Positions 8,638-17,876 are shown, counted from the first letter of the stretch. The stretch is DNA of 64,000 bases from Candidatus Gastranaerophilales bacterium (GCA_944322855.1 CALUQG010000005.1:62001-126000), one strand, 5' to 3'. Notes: generated by a model from the letters alone, not told the origin. Numbers and translations are program-made.

Positions 8638-9271
8638 TATAGTTAAAGATATCTTTTGTCGATTCCCACAGTTTATCTTTTGTTTCATTATCAGGAAGCT
8701 CCAGTGTAATTGTGGGAATATTTCTTTCAACTCCGCAATATGTACCGAAGCTCCCGGGAGTCGGATAACCTATATCTTGTTGAACAGGGTATCCTGTAAT
8801 CTCTGAAAATCTTTCGACTATCTCTTTTGCAGGCCCATCATAATTTACAACTTTGTATGGCTCATGAAATGTAACAATTAAATCAGGTTTGTATCTGTCG
8901 ATTGTGTATATTAGCATTCTTGTTTCTGTTTCACTGGCAGGAGTTTCTCCTCCGTAAAAGTTATCATTCTTATCAGTTATTTCCCAATTTTTTGTTGGAA
9001 AATTTCTGTTTAAGTCAACCGAATTTGAGTTTCCTCTCGTACCGAGAGTCAATCCGTCTGGATTTAAGCAAGGAATAAACAGCAGCCTGTTTTTTGTTTC
9101 ATTTCTCTCTTGAAGATATCTGTTAATTAAATATTCACCTGACGGCTCATCTCCGTGCATTACTCCGACTACAAGTATTGTTTTCAAAAAATCTTCAGGA
9201 CTTCTTTTTAACAATAATATTTCTTTTCCGAGATTGCTATTGATTTTAAGTTCTAAGTCTGCAAATATCAT
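8624..9271 (-). CDS. M14-family zinc carboxypeptidase / murein peptide amidase-like
   Basis: About 215 residues. Zinc ligands appear as GVMHGDEPSG (His, Glu) and VTFHEPYK (His); the substrate-binding DLNRNFPTKNW and catalytic Glu in TITLELPD complete the M14 pattern. It most resembles compact MpaA-type enzymes that cut the gamma-D-Glu-diaminopimelate bond of murein peptides; that specificity is inference. No signal peptide is seen, so it is likely cytoplasmic. I take ATG 9269-9271, which overlaps the upstream stop in an ATGA arrangement with GGAAG upstream; a longer start at 9295 would overlap the upstream gene by 28 bp. Last gene of the lpxI-to-M14 chain. Confidence 0.82.
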   Translation of the reverse strand: MIFADLELKINSNLGKEILLLKRSPEDFLKTILVVGVMHGDEPSGEYLINRYLQERNETKNRLLFIPCLNPDGLTLGTRGNSNSVDLNRNFPTKNWEITDKNDNFYGGETPASETETRMLIYTIDRYKPDLIVTFHEPYKVVNYDGPAKEIVERFSEITGYPVQQDIGYPTPGSFGTYCGVERNIPTITLELPDNETKDKLWESTKDIFNYITSF

Positions 9272-10530
9272 TTGGTTTCTTCCAGTTGTTTCCATTGTAT
9301 TTTGGTTTTTTCGAGCTGCTTTTGTGCAGTTTCTTTTCCCAGCATAATCTGTTGTATTGACGTATTCAGAAGGGTTATAATCTCTTTTTTGTTATGCTCC
9401 AGTTTTACAGGTGTTATTAAATTATTCAACTGTTTTGCGCTTAAGCACCTAGCCTTAGATATAGTATCATCGTTTTGGTAAGTGTTAAAATAGCTGTCTT
9501 TTAGTGCTTCTGAATTGACAGGCAGTATTGTTGTAAGTTTTGCCAGATTTATCTGATTTTGTTTGTTTGTAAGAAATATTGCAAATTTTAATGCTGCTTC
9601 CTTATTTTTTGCTCTGACCGGGATTATCAAATTCATTACTGATACGTCATATTTGCCGTTAGATCCAACGGGCTGGTAGGATACACCTGTTGTTTTATAA
9701 ATCTGTGGGGCATTTTCTTTTACAATATTTAAAAAGTTTGCTCCTGATTGAATAAAGGCCAATTGTCCTGACATATATTTTTCAAGTGCCTCTTGATGAT
9801 TTTGTGTTATTGATTCTTTTGGGATTAAATCATTCTGATATAGTCTTTTGTATTCATTTAAGATGTCAACACTGGCTTTTGATGTAATTTTTTCCGGTGA
9901 ATTAATATCATATTTATTTAAAATTTTAAGGAAAGTATCATTTTCTGTGAGTGTAGGCATTGTTACAAATGCATTAGTTTTGTTCTTAATTTTATCGGCA
10001 ATCGAATTCATTTCAGTGTACGTTACAGGAATGCTATTAATACCTGACTTTTTAAGAATATCTTTGTTATAAAACGTGATTGAAGAAGTGGCATAAAACG
10101 GGACAGCATAGCATTTTCCGTTGTGTTTTAACATCTCAATGATTTGCGGATTATAATGACTAAGCTTAGAACAATCTATAAACATGAGTGCCTGTTTTTG
10201 CGCAAGAATACTTGAAAAGTCCGGAGTGAGGTTGACAAGATCAGGCGGTGCAGTGCTCAATATTGAAGCAAGAGTCCTTTTTTCTCCTTCGGAATAAGGT
10301 ACATCAATCCATTTAATTTTTATATCGGGATTTTGGTTTTCAAATTCCGCAATTAAAGGGAGCATATAATTTTGAAATGTTCCCATCTGCAGAGACCAAA
10401 AAACAACCTCATGTTTTTCGGTATTAATATCTTTATTAGTTTTTGTCTTTGGCGTAAAAATTTCATATATAGCGCTTACACAAATCAGTGTGATTATTAG
10501 TATTACCAAAATTTTTTTTAAATTTTTCAT
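9268..10530 (-). CDS. Extracellular solute-binding protein, family 1 (sugar type)
   Basis: 420 residues with an N-terminal hydrophobic segment (LKKILVILIITLICVSAIY), then a periplasmic-binding fold of the sugar-binding SBP_1 class: FENQNPDIKIKWIDVPYSEG, AFVTMPTLTEND, QLAFIQSGANFL, AALKFAIFLTNKQNQ. It would deliver a carbohydrate to an ABC importer. The N-terminus lacks a clear lipobox, so it may be a signal-anchored or ordinary exported protein. No ABC permease or ATPase gene lies beside it. Its ATG overlaps the stop of the upstream chromate-transporter gene by 4 bp. Confidence 0.85.
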   Translation of the reverse strand: MKNLKKILVILIITLICVSAIYEIFTPKTKTNKDINTEKHEVVFWSLQMGTFQNYMLPLIAEFENQNPDIKIKWIDVPYSEGEKRTLASILSTAPPDLVNLTPDFSSILAQKQALMFIDCSKLSHYNPQIIEMLKHNGKCYAVPFYATSSITFYNKDILKKSGINSIPVTYTEMNSIADKIKNKTNAFVTMPTLTENDTFLKILNKYDINSPEKITSKASVDILNEYKRLYQNDLIPKESITQNHQEALEKYMSGQLAFIQSGANFLNIVKENAPQIYKTTGVSYQPVGSNGKYDVSVMNLIIPVRAKNKEAALKFAIFLTNKQNQINLAKLTTILPVNSEALKDSYFNTYQNDDTISKARCLSAKQLNNLITPVKLEHNKKEIITLLNTSIQQIMLGKETAQKQLEKTKIQWKQLEETK

Positions 10531-11093
10531 AACCTTATCACCAGTCCTGTCACTATTGCGATTGCAATCAATATCATTGGATTCTTTTTCAATTTTAGTC
10601 CAATTAAAGCAAATATCGCAAGTATTATAAATGCCTTCAAAGACATTAAATCAAGAGGATTATATGTTGCTTGGAATTTCGTTATATTTATGCATGTGGC
10701 ATTTAATATTTTCAACCCTGCTACTGCTATTAATGCAACTGCAGCAGGTCTAAGTCCGTATAAAATATTTTTTATATATTGGTTTTCTTTATTTTTTTTA
10801 AGAAATTTAGCAAGAGTACATACGATAATAAAAGAAGGCACCATAAATGCAATAGAAGTAAATATAGAGCCCAGATATCCTCCGACTTTTAAACCTACAA
10901 ATGTCGCCATATTTATGCCAATCGGCCCGGGTGTGAGGTTTGATATCGCAATCATTTGAGTTATTTCTGAAACATTAAACCAACCGTATTTTTCTACCAG
11001 ATAATATAAAAACGGTATTACTGTATATCCGCCGCCTATTGCAACAGCTCCTATTTTAAAATATTCAAAAGCAAGAAGCAGAATATTATGCAT
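10527..11093 (-). CDS. Short-chain chromate transporter (ChrA family), second half
   Basis: 188 residues, five to six membrane segments. The N-terminal FEYFKIGAVAIGGGYTVIPF and NLTPGPIGINMATFVG motifs are those of the chromate ion transporter (CHR) family. Short-chain members occur as adjacent gene pairs, each giving one half of the transporter, and that is the case here. The ATG at 11093 is preferred because AGAAGG lies 8 bp upstream; GTG 11102 would add three residues. The ion carried is uncertain, since many CHR proteins are not tested for chromate. Confidence 0.85.
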   Translation of the reverse strand: MHNILLLAFEYFKIGAVAIGGGYTVIPFLYYLVEKYGWFNVSEITQMIAISNLTPGPIGINMATFVGLKVGGYLGSIFTSIAFMVPSFIIVCTLAKFLKKNKENQYIKNILYGLRPAAVALIAVAGLKILNATCINITKFQATYNPLDLMSLKAFIILAIFALIGLKLKKNPMILIAIAIVTGLVIRL

Positions 11094-11676
11094 CTTTTTC
11101 ACCTTCTTCCTGCTTTTTCTTTGATGATTTTATATCTTTTGGAAAGAGTACAAATCTTAAAAGTCCGAGTATCCCGGCCGAAATCACAATTATAAAAGGT
11201 GAAATATTAAATTTTGCGCTTAGGATAACTGCTGTAATAAAAATAAATGTTGTAAATTTATCAAAAACAGAATGTTCCCATAATTCCATTATTGTTAAAT
11301 AAATAAGTACACATACTGCAAGGTCAAGTATTTCGAATATATTTTGAACCAGAGGATATTTCACAATAACAGAAATAAAAGAGAAAACCGCAACAATTGA
11401 AATAAAAGCAGGCGAACATACACCAACTACTGCAGCCAGCGCCCCTAAAATACCCCTTGCTTTGTACCCAACAAACATGCAGACATTACCGGCCACCAAC
11501 CCGGGGAAGCACTGACTGAGTGCATAAAAGTCTGTGACTTCTTCCATGGAACATATTTGAGCTTTTTCAACTATTTCTGATCTCAAAAAAGGCAGAATTG
11601 CATATCCGCCACCAAAAAGTACTGCGCCAATTTTGAAGAATATAAAAAACAATTTAGTTAAGCTTATTTTTTTCAT
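11086..11676 (-). CDS. Short-chain chromate transporter (ChrA family), first half
   Basis: 196 residues with the CHR signatures FFKIGAVLFGGGYAILPFL and ALSQCFPGLVAGNVCMFVGY, five to six predicted membrane spans and a short Lys/Glu-rich tail. It forms the likely heterodimer partner of the next gene, with which it overlaps by a few bases. The ATG follows the lpxB stop directly. Presence between lipid A genes and a solute-binding protein is unusual and tells little about the cargo. Confidence 0.85.
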   Translation of the reverse strand: MKKISLTKLFFIFFKIGAVLFGGGYAILPFLRSEIVEKAQICSMEEVTDFYALSQCFPGLVAGNVCMFVGYKARGILGALAAVVGVCSPAFISIVAVFSFISVIVKYPLVQNIFEILDLAVCVLIYLTIMELWEHSVFDKFTTFIFITAVILSAKFNISPFIIVISAGILGLLRFVLFPKDIKSSKKKQEEGEKDA

Positions 11677-12810
11677 TTATAATTCTGCACTAATTATATT
11701 AGCAACTTCTTTTGCGGCTTCGTGTTTTGATAGCATTTCTTTTACCAAAGAAAGATTGTCTATCATATTTTGTCTGTACTCGTCGTTTTCAAGAATTTTA
11801 ATAAGTTCCTGACAAATTGTTTTGGGATTTGAATCTGCCATTAAGAGTTCCGGTACAACATCTTTATTTAATATAATATTTGGCAGACAAACTCTGTCTA
11901 TACATCTTACCAGCCTGTAAACCAAATATGCAAACCATGGGCCTTTGTAGCTGATAATCATAGGTGTGTTGTACAAAGCAGCCTCAAGAGCAACTGTTCC
12001 TGAGGCCAGCATCAATGCATCTGATACAGACAGCAGTTCATAGTTTGCATTTTTTATTACTTTTATTTTGCAATTATTACCTAAAAATTTATAGAAAATT
12101 TTATCAGAAAGGCTGTCAGCCTGAGCAATTACAAATTGAACATCCGGTTCTTTTTCCGAAATCAACTTTGCTGCCTCTAAAAATGTTTTCATAAGGTAAT
12201 GAAGCTCAAATGTTCTGCTGCCTGGAAAGATAGAAATTAATTTTTTGTCACAATCAAGACCGTATTTTTCGAAGACTTTTTTTCTTTCGGCTTTAGGAGG
12301 AATTTGAGTAATAAGCGGATGACCGACAAATTGTGCATCAATTCCTTCTTTTTCATATATATCTTTTTCAAAAGGGAAAATGGTCATGACTTTTGATATG
12401 TTCTTTTTAACGGTTTTTATTCTCCACTTTCTTGATGCCCATATCTGAGGCGGAATATAATAAAAAATTTTTATTCCGGCCTTTTTTAAAAATTTTGATA
12501 TGTTTAAATTGAATCCGCCGTAATCTATCAATAGAACTAAATCCGGTTTATATTCATTTTTTAAATAACTAACAAGTCTTTTTCCAAGAGTTAAATGATC
12601 CAAGAGTATTTTGGGAGTGAGTCCCATTGCAGACATATGTCCTTTTTCATGGTCAACAAAAAGTTTAACACCAAGCTCTTTGAGGTTTCTTCCTCCGATA
12701 GCTTCAATTTCAATGTCATTACGATTTTGCAATAAGTTTTTAACAACCAGAGAAGCATGCTTGTCTCCTGACAATTCTCCAGTGACTATAAAAAGTTTCT
12801 TTTTTTTCAT
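11677..12810 (-). CDS. lpxB: Lipid-A-disaccharide synthase
   Basis: 377 residues, the usual size for this family-19 glycosyltransferase. It joins UDP-2,3-diacylglucosamine and lipid X into lipid A disaccharide at the inner membrane. Typical blocks are seen: IVTGELSGDKHASLV, EAIGGRNLKELG, IDYGGFNLNISKF, YYIPPQIWASRKWR, FVGHPLI, SIFPGSRTFEL and ALMLASGTVALEA. GAGG lies 7 bp before the ATG. It follows lpxI by a short gap, so two consecutive lipid A steps are made together; this is strong evidence for an outer membrane with LPS or a related lipid A. Confidence 0.96.
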   Translation of the reverse strand: MKKKKLFIVTGELSGDKHASLVVKNLLQNRNDIEIEAIGGRNLKELGVKLFVDHEKGHMSAMGLTPKILLDHLTLGKRLVSYLKNEYKPDLVLLIDYGGFNLNISKFLKKAGIKIFYYIPPQIWASRKWRIKTVKKNISKVMTIFPFEKDIYEKEGIDAQFVGHPLITQIPPKAERKKVFEKYGLDCDKKLISIFPGSRTFELHYLMKTFLEAAKLISEKEPDVQFVIAQADSLSDKIFYKFLGNNCKIKVIKNANYELLSVSDALMLASGTVALEAALYNTPMIISYKGPWFAYLVYRLVRCIDRVCLPNIILNKDVVPELLMADSNPKTICQELIKILENDEYRQNMIDNLSLVKEMLSKHEAAKEVANIISAEL

Positions 12811-12848
12811 AGAAAATCCTCGAAGAGTATCAGCAAGTTATTATAAAA

Positions 12849-13664
12849 CTATATTGCCATAACAATGATGCCATGTCTGTCAGCAAAATCAATTACTTTT
12901 TTCTGGTCGACTATAATTGTTTCATTTGCTTCAATAGCAAGTATTTTTGCGCCAAATCTGTTCATTGTCTTTAGTGTGTTTAAACCAATAGCCGGTATAT
13001 CAAAACGTTTGTCTTGTGTGGGTTTGCTTACTTTTACAACAGTAATTCCTTTTCCTCCAAGTTTACAGCCTCTTTCGATGCATTTGTCTGTACCTTCGAT
13101 AGCTTCAACAGCCATAATCATTTTATTTTTAATGACAACTGATTGACCTACATCAAGTTTACCCATTTCTTTTGCAAGCCAGTAGCCGTATTCCACATCA
13201 AGTGATTGTTCTTCATCCGGTTCGTGTATACCCAGAACACCTGGAGGAGCCATTAGATTTTTTATGAATATCGTTTGATCTAGAACTCTGATACCCATTT
13301 GTTCTAACTGATCAACAATAATCAACATCACTGCATCATCATTAAGCCTTTGGGCTTCTTTCATGAGACGTATTGCTTCCATATCAAGTTTGGGTCTTCT
13401 TAATAACAGACCTTTATGAACTTTACCGATAAAAGTAACCTGTGTGATTTTTTCATCAACTAGCGTCTGTTTAATTTTCAGAACTTCGCCTGGTCCAAAG
13501 TTATATACTTTAGTGCAATATTTTTTTAATCTGTTTCTATTATCAGAGGATAAGGAAATTGCTACAACATCAAATCCGTTTTTTTGCGCAGATGCAGCCA
13601 TTTCAACAGGCAGTTCTCCATCACCTGCAATCAAACATTGTTTTTTATCCAACACGATAGACAA
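12849..13664 (-). CDS. lpxI: UDP-2,3-diacylglucosamine pyrophosphatase LpxI
   Basis: 271 residues from the start I prefer. LpxI (DUF1009) hydrolyses UDP-2,3-diacylglucosamine to lipid X, replacing LpxH in many bacteria. Visible motifs are the N-terminal LIAGDGELPVEMA, FIGKVHKGLLLRRPKLD, GYWLAKEMGKLDVGQSV, and the catalytic Asp region QDKRFDIPAIGLNTL. An ATG at 13682 is in frame, but a strong AGGAGAGG lies between it and TTG 13664 at ideal distance, so TTG is the more likely start. It is the first gene of a six-gene minus-strand chain. Confidence 0.93.
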   Translation of the reverse strand: MSIVLDKKQCLIAGDGELPVEMAASAQKNGFDVVAISLSSDNRNRLKKYCTKVYNFGPGEVLKIKQTLVDEKITQVTFIGKVHKGLLLRRPKLDMEAIRLMKEAQRLNDDAVMLIIVDQLEQMGIRVLDQTIFIKNLMAPPGVLGIHEPDEEQSLDVEYGYWLAKEMGKLDVGQSVVIKNKMIMAVEAIEGTDKCIERGCKLGGKGITVVKVSKPTQDKRFDIPAIGLNTLKTMNRFGAKILAIEANETIIVDQKKVIDFADRHGIIVMAI

Positions 13665-13763
13665 TTTTCCTCTCCTATTCATATTTCTCTATAATGATAC
13701 AATATCAAATTTATTTTTCAAATATTTAATAAAGCTTTAACTTTATGTTGTATAATTTATAGT

Positions 13764-14678
13764 ATGGGATTGAGTGTTATTACAAAAAGTTATTTAAAAA
13801 ATTTTTTAATATATCTAGAGGTAGAGAAAAATTTTTCTAAACATACAGTTAGAGCTTATAATTCTGACATTTTAAGCTTTTTGATCTGGCTTGATAATGT
13901 TTCTATCGAAGAAACAAATCATGAAAAACTGAAAGATTATTTAGTTTTTATTCAAAAATTCAATTATTCAAAAACTACTTTATCCAGAAAAATTGCTGCA
14001 ATTCGAACATTCTACAGATATTTATATCGGGAAAGAATTATCGAATCAAATCCGGCAAACAGCGTACATGCGCCCAAAAAAAACAAAAACTTACCCAAAT
14101 TTTTATCTTCTAATGAAATAGAACAAATTTTGAATAATATAAAGATAGATACGCCTGCCGGGTACAGAAACCGGACAATTTTAGAACTTCTGTATGCTAC
14201 AGGAATGCGTGTTTCTGAATTGAGCAATTTGAATTTTGGAAACCTTAATCTTGACGAAAATGAAATTACCGTGCTTGGTAAAGGCGCTAAAGAGCGTATT
14301 GTCCTAGTTTCTTCAAGAGCAAAAGATTTTTTGGAAAAATATATCAAAACTGTCCGTGATATGATACCGGAAGAAAAATGTAATTTAACAGAAAATGAAA
14401 ATGATCCGGTATTTATTAATAAAACAGGTTATAGACTTCAAACACAGTCGATAAGAACTGCTATCAATGACATTGTAAAAAAGATTGAATTGCCCAAAAA
14501 AGTCACCCCTCACATTTTTCGCCACAGTTTTGCGACAAAGCTTCTTGAAAACGGTGCAGATTTAAGAGTTGTGCAGGAGCTACTCGGGCACGCATCAATT
14601 TCCAATACACAAATTTATACTCACGTCTCGACAGAGCGTTTGAAAGCGGTGTATGATAATACACATCCACGTGCATGA
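13764..14678 (+). CDS. xerC: Xer-type tyrosine recombinase
   Basis: 304 residues. The N-terminal SAM-like core-binding domain (NFLIYLEVEKNFSKHTVRAY) precedes the catalytic domain with the Arg of ATGMRVSEL, the HIFRHSFATKLL box, LLGHASISNTQIY and the Tyr nucleophile in QIYTHVS. It resolves chromosome dimers at dif; whether it is XerC or XerD cannot be fixed, and the symbol is provisional. A consensus TATAAT ends only 7 bp before the ATG and there is no Shine-Dalgarno, so the message may be leaderless. No phage or transposon genes lie nearby, arguing for a housekeeping role. Confidence 0.88.
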   Translation: MGLSVITKSYLKNFLIYLEVEKNFSKHTVRAYNSDILSFLIWLDNVSIEETNHEKLKDYLVFIQKFNYSKTTLSRKIAAIRTFYRYLYRERIIESNPANSVHAPKKNKNLPKFLSSNEIEQILNNIKIDTPAGYRNRTILELLYATGMRVSELSNLNFGNLNLDENEITVLGKGAKERIVLVSSRAKDFLEKYIKTVRDMIPEEKCNLTENENDPVFINKTGYRLQTQSIRTAINDIVKKIELPKKVTPHIFRHSFATKLLENGADLRVVQELLGHASISNTQIYTHVSTERLKAVYDNTHPRA

Positions 14679-14707
14679 ATATTAATAGCTAATACAGGAG
14701 AGAGATT

Positions 14708-15751
14708 ATGTATGATGTAATAACAATCGGTAGTGCTACAATAGATGCATTTGTTGAAAGTGATGCTGCAGATATAGTTTCAGTTAGTACAAAACATGCC
14801 AGCACCGAATTTATGTCTTTTCCATACGGAGCAAAAGTTGAAATCGATAGTTTTCGAACTGCAGTAGGCGGAGGCGGTCTCAATGCTGCTGCAAATTTCT
14901 CTCATCTTGGATTAAATACATCGGCAATTTTTAAAATCGGCGACGATTTTCTCGGGAAAAATATAAAACATAAAGTTAAATTATCCGGTGTTGATATTTC
15001 AAATTTAATTGAATCTGAATCAGAAACAACAGGTTTTTCAATAATATTGCTGAGTTTTGAAGGCAACAGAACTGTTCTTGCTCACCGTGGTACAAATGGT
15101 ACTGTAAAAGAAGAAGAAATAAATTTTGATGCCATCAAAAATTCAAAATGGCTTTATATTGCTCCTTTGAATGGTGATTCAGGAGTGGTGCTCGATAAAC
15201 TTGCTCAATTTGCTGAGGATAATAATACCAATGTTGCGATTAATCCCGGCAGTTCAAGTTTAAAAAAAGGGTTGAAATATTTTGAAAAAATTCTTTCAAC
15301 TGCAGAAGTTGTTGTGATGAACAAAGAAGAAGCTTCTCTTGTAACTAAGATAGAAGTTCGTCCTGATACAAAAACAGAAAGTTTTTCAACTGAAACTATT
15401 CACCCTGATATAAAAGCTATGCTTGATAAATTAAAATCAACCAATGCCAAAGTAGTTATTATTACTGACGGTAAACATGGTGTATACGCTTTTGACGGAC
15501 AAAAGTATTACAGATGTCCTGAATTCCCTGCAAAAGTTGTAAGCACACTTGGCGCTGGTGATGCTTTGTCCTCGACTTTTACTGCTGCACTTGAGTACAC
15601 AAACTGGAATATTGAAAAATCCCTGATGCTGGCTTCAGTCAATGCGGCATCTGTCGTTTCTCATTTCGGTGCACAGGAAGGATTTCTTACATTTGAAGAA
15701 ATGGAAAAAAGACTAAAGGAAACTCCTGCATTTAGAGTTGAAATAATATAA
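14708..15751 (+). CDS. PfkB/ribokinase-family carbohydrate kinase
   Basis: 347 residues. The family signatures are GSATIDAFV near the N-terminus, AVGGGGLNAAANFSHLG (substrate and first PfkB signature) and STLGAGDALSSTF, where the catalytic base Asp sits in GAGD; the usual DTxGAGD begins with Ser-Thr here. It phosphorylates a sugar or nucleoside with ATP in the cytosol; the substrate cannot be told. An insertion around residues 215-235 (Lys/Thr-rich) is atypical. CAGGAGAG lies 8 bp before the ATG. It follows the recombinase by 29 bp and may be read with it. Confidence 0.85.
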   Translation: MYDVITIGSATIDAFVESDAADIVSVSTKHASTEFMSFPYGAKVEIDSFRTAVGGGGLNAAANFSHLGLNTSAIFKIGDDFLGKNIKHKVKLSGVDISNLIESESETTGFSIILLSFEGNRTVLAHRGTNGTVKEEEINFDAIKNSKWLYIAPLNGDSGVVLDKLAQFAEDNNTNVAINPGSSSLKKGLKYFEKILSTAEVVVMNKEEASLVTKIEVRPDTKTESFSTETIHPDIKAMLDKLKSTNAKVVIITDGKHGVYAFDGQKYYRCPEFPAKVVSTLGAGDALSSTFTAALEYTNWNIEKSLMLASVNAASVVSHFGAQEGFLTFEEMEKRLKETPAFRVEII

Positions 15752-15762
15752 AGCTGCGTATT

Positions 15763-16104
15763 TTATGCAGATTGTGACTGATTTTGGTTTATATCAAGAA
15801 TATCTGAAATATTATCTATATTATTCTCAATTCTGTCCATATTATATCTGTGAGGACGATTAATATAGTTTGTAAACCATTCTTCAACAGATGCATACCA
15901 TTGTTTTAACATGGAAGCTTTTGGCGCTTTAACTGCACCGATCCTCGCTGTAAGATATTTCGGTTCGCTTTGATTCTGATTATCTGCAGTTTGAGCCTGT
16001 TGGTATTGTCCTCGTTGAATATTTTCTGAATAATTCCCCTGTGTTTGAGAAAGATTTTGTTGATAAAGAGGATAACCAGCTTTATATGATGATATAGATG
16101 TCAT
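15763..16104 (-). CDS. Small Gln/Asn/Tyr-rich protein of unknown function
   Basis: 113 residues, no signal peptide or membrane span. Residues 1-50 are low-complexity and rich in Gln, Asn, Ser and Tyr (PLYQQNLSQTQ, QYQQAQTADNQNQ). Residues 50-100 look folded: YLTARIGAVKAPKAS, then KQWYASVEEWFTNYIN and a helix NMDRIENNIDNIS. I recognise no family. The N-terminus M-T-S-I-S-S-Y resembles the starts of three other small proteins in this window (39.6, 39.9 and 54.0 kb). AGGTAG-like pairing precedes the ATG (AAGGTAGAATT). Coding status is supported by start site and composition only. Confidence 0.6.
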   Translation of the reverse strand: MTSISSYKAGYPLYQQNLSQTQGNYSENIQRGQYQQAQTADNQNQSEPKYLTARIGAVKAPKASMLKQWYASVEEWFTNYINRPHRYNMDRIENNIDNISDILDINQNQSQSA

Positions 16105-16179
16105 AATTCTACCTTACTTTACACTACATTTATATAAAGTAATTTTTAGATAAAAAATTGCTGTTTGTAATAAAAAATA

Positions 16180-17157
16180 TTAAAAGCCATGTTTTTTCTT
16201 GTCCTGCTGAATGTTTCTTATTACAGTTTTTACATTTCCTTCAGCAAAGAAATTTTTCGGATTAATAAACATTTTTATTCTATCAGCTTCAATTGTCCTC
16301 ATTTGTTCTGTGATAGTAGAACGGCCAAGAAAGACTATTTCGTTTGGTTTGTTAGTCTTTTTGTCTGGATAAACAGTAGCTTTAGGCCCTTTAGCATCAT
16401 AGTCTTTGTAAATAACATGAACTTTTTCTGATGCTTGTATTATGTTTGATTTTTTATAGTATTCCTGTCTATTAGACCATACATTTATTCTTGTTCCGTC
16501 CATATCAACGTCACTGTGAGCAGAGCCAAGAGCGTATGCAACTTCTTTAACTGCATCATAAATAAATTTATCAGCAGTAATTACGCTTTCTTTTTGCTTG
16601 AGTCTGCCATTGCCTGTAAGAGTGAGTTTTTGTAAATCACCCTTTTGATCAAGGTTAGCTATTGCTGTATTAGAAAAGGTTTCTACATCTTTATAGTAAA
16701 TTATTACGTTTCCTTTTGCAGTCAGTGTCTTAGTATTTGTATCATATTGTTGTTCATCTGCTGTAATTATTACAGTAGGTTTTAGTGAACCATTTTCCGT
16801 AACAGTAGTCTGTGTATTGCCTTCACCTTTAACAGTTTTCTTAAGCAGCGAGAGCTTTAATATATTAGCCTTAATTTCATTTGTTTTGGCCTGCTGAACC
16901 TGCACCACATACGGTTTGTCATACATAATTGCTTCAGATAACTGCTTTGTATTCGGATCAATTAAAACCTCGGCTCTTGGAGATGTTGCTTTGATGTCAT
17001 CCATTTTTACACGGACATTGCCTTCAAACTTTGCCTTATTTTCTTCCATTTTAAAAGTTTGTTTGTCGGATTCAATAGACAAATCTGATGCTACAGCAAA
17101 TGCTATTGTTGAAAAAATAAATGTTGTTAGTAATATAAAAAACTTAAAATTTTTCAT
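16180..17157 (-). CDS. lptA: LptA/OstA-like periplasmic LPS transport protein
   Basis: 325 residues with a signal peptide (FKFFILLTTFIFSTIAFAVA). Three or more OstA repeats are seen, each with the E-A-K/G-N-V core: NKAKFEGNVRVKMDDIKATS, TKTLTAKGNVIIYYKDVETFS, AEGNVKTVIRN. It would bridge LPS from LptC to the outer membrane LptD. It is nearly double the length of Escherichia LptA (185 residues), so it may be an extended LptA or an LptD N-terminal-like protein. GGGG lies 7 bp before ATG 17157. It overlaps lptC by 14 bp and follows it, the canonical order. Confidence 0.82.
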   Translation of the reverse strand: MKNFKFFILLTTFIFSTIAFAVASDLSIESDKQTFKMEENKAKFEGNVRVKMDDIKATSPRAEVLIDPNTKQLSEAIMYDKPYVVQVQQAKTNEIKANILKLSLLKKTVKGEGNTQTTVTENGSLKPTVIITADEQQYDTNTKTLTAKGNVIIYYKDVETFSNTAIANLDQKGDLQKLTLTGNGRLKQKESVITADKFIYDAVKEVAYALGSAHSDVDMDGTRINVWSNRQEYYKKSNIIQASEKVHVIYKDYDAKGPKATVYPDKKTNKPNEIVFLGRSTITEQMRTIEADRIKMFINPKNFFAEGNVKTVIRNIQQDKKKHGF

Positions 17158-17725
17158 CAAAATTCCCCTTATTATAAAGCTCAGTTTTTGATCTTCCTTT
17201 TATTCTGACTGTTTTCATATTATTGCCAAGGTATGCTTCATTGCTAAAAGTACGAATTTCTCCGTTTCTTTTAATTACGACATTGCCCTGTGCTACTATA
17301 TCTTTGTCATTTCCTTGCCATGTAAAACGGTCAGCTTTTACATTAGTACCGTCTTTGTATATTATATAAGTGTTTTCATATAATACTACTCTTTTTGATT
17401 CTTCGTTAAATGTACCTTTAGTTGATTCCATGCTCAAGACTACTTCGTCATTATTATAAAAATTGCCTATTATGTTATATAAAATAACAACTTTATTCTG
17501 ACTATCATAGTAGCCTGAATCAGCATATAATTCCCAATATTTTTTATCTTCTTTTGTCTCTGTAATAAGAAGGTCTTTTATATCCAGCTTTTGTTTTTCG
17601 CCGGCGCTTTTAAGAGCTTCTTTTTTGAAATTTTTTGTAATTATTCCTGCAGAAACAAATGCCCACAGGCATCCGAGAATAATGACAGAGAGTATTATTA
17701 TATAAGCTATTTTTCTTTTAGACAT
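17144..17725 (-). CDS. lptC: LPS export protein LptC
   Basis: 193 residues. A single N-terminal membrane anchor (KIAYIIILSVIILGCLWAFVSAG) is followed by a periplasmic beta-jellyroll: YWELYADSGYYDSQNKVVILYNI, GTFNEESKRVVLYENTYI and DIVAQGNVVIKRNGE, which match the LptC/OstA pattern. LptC receives LPS from the LptBFG extractor and hands it to LptA, encoded next with overlap. lptB, lptF and lptG are not in the window. Confidence 0.85.
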   Translation of the reverse strand: MSKRKIAYIIILSVIILGCLWAFVSAGIITKNFKKEALKSAGEKQKLDIKDLLITETKEDKKYWELYADSGYYDSQNKVVILYNIIGNFYNNDEVVLSMESTKGTFNEESKRVVLYENTYIIYKDGTNVKADRFTWQGNDKDIVAQGNVVIKRNGEIRTFSNEAYLGNNMKTVRIKGRSKTELYNKGNFDEKF

Positions 17726-17876
17726 AAAAGAATTTTAGCATGAAATATAATTCTAGGCTTACACAAATTTACCTTGTAACAAAATATTTCATTATTTCGT
17801 CAAATTATCAAAATGCTGACAATTTTTTTTGTTTATGGCTTTATTAAACATGTAATACATTTTATGGAAGTAAGAA

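Noticed and set aside
13764-14678. Phage or integron integrase
   Set aside because: Length and motifs match housekeeping Xer proteins, and there is no attachment site, tRNA or mobile gene nearby.
15755-15775. Small hairpin CTGCGTA-TTT-TATGCAG as a terminator of the PfkB gene
   Set aside because: It has no T-run on either strand and overlaps the stop codon region of the convergent gene.
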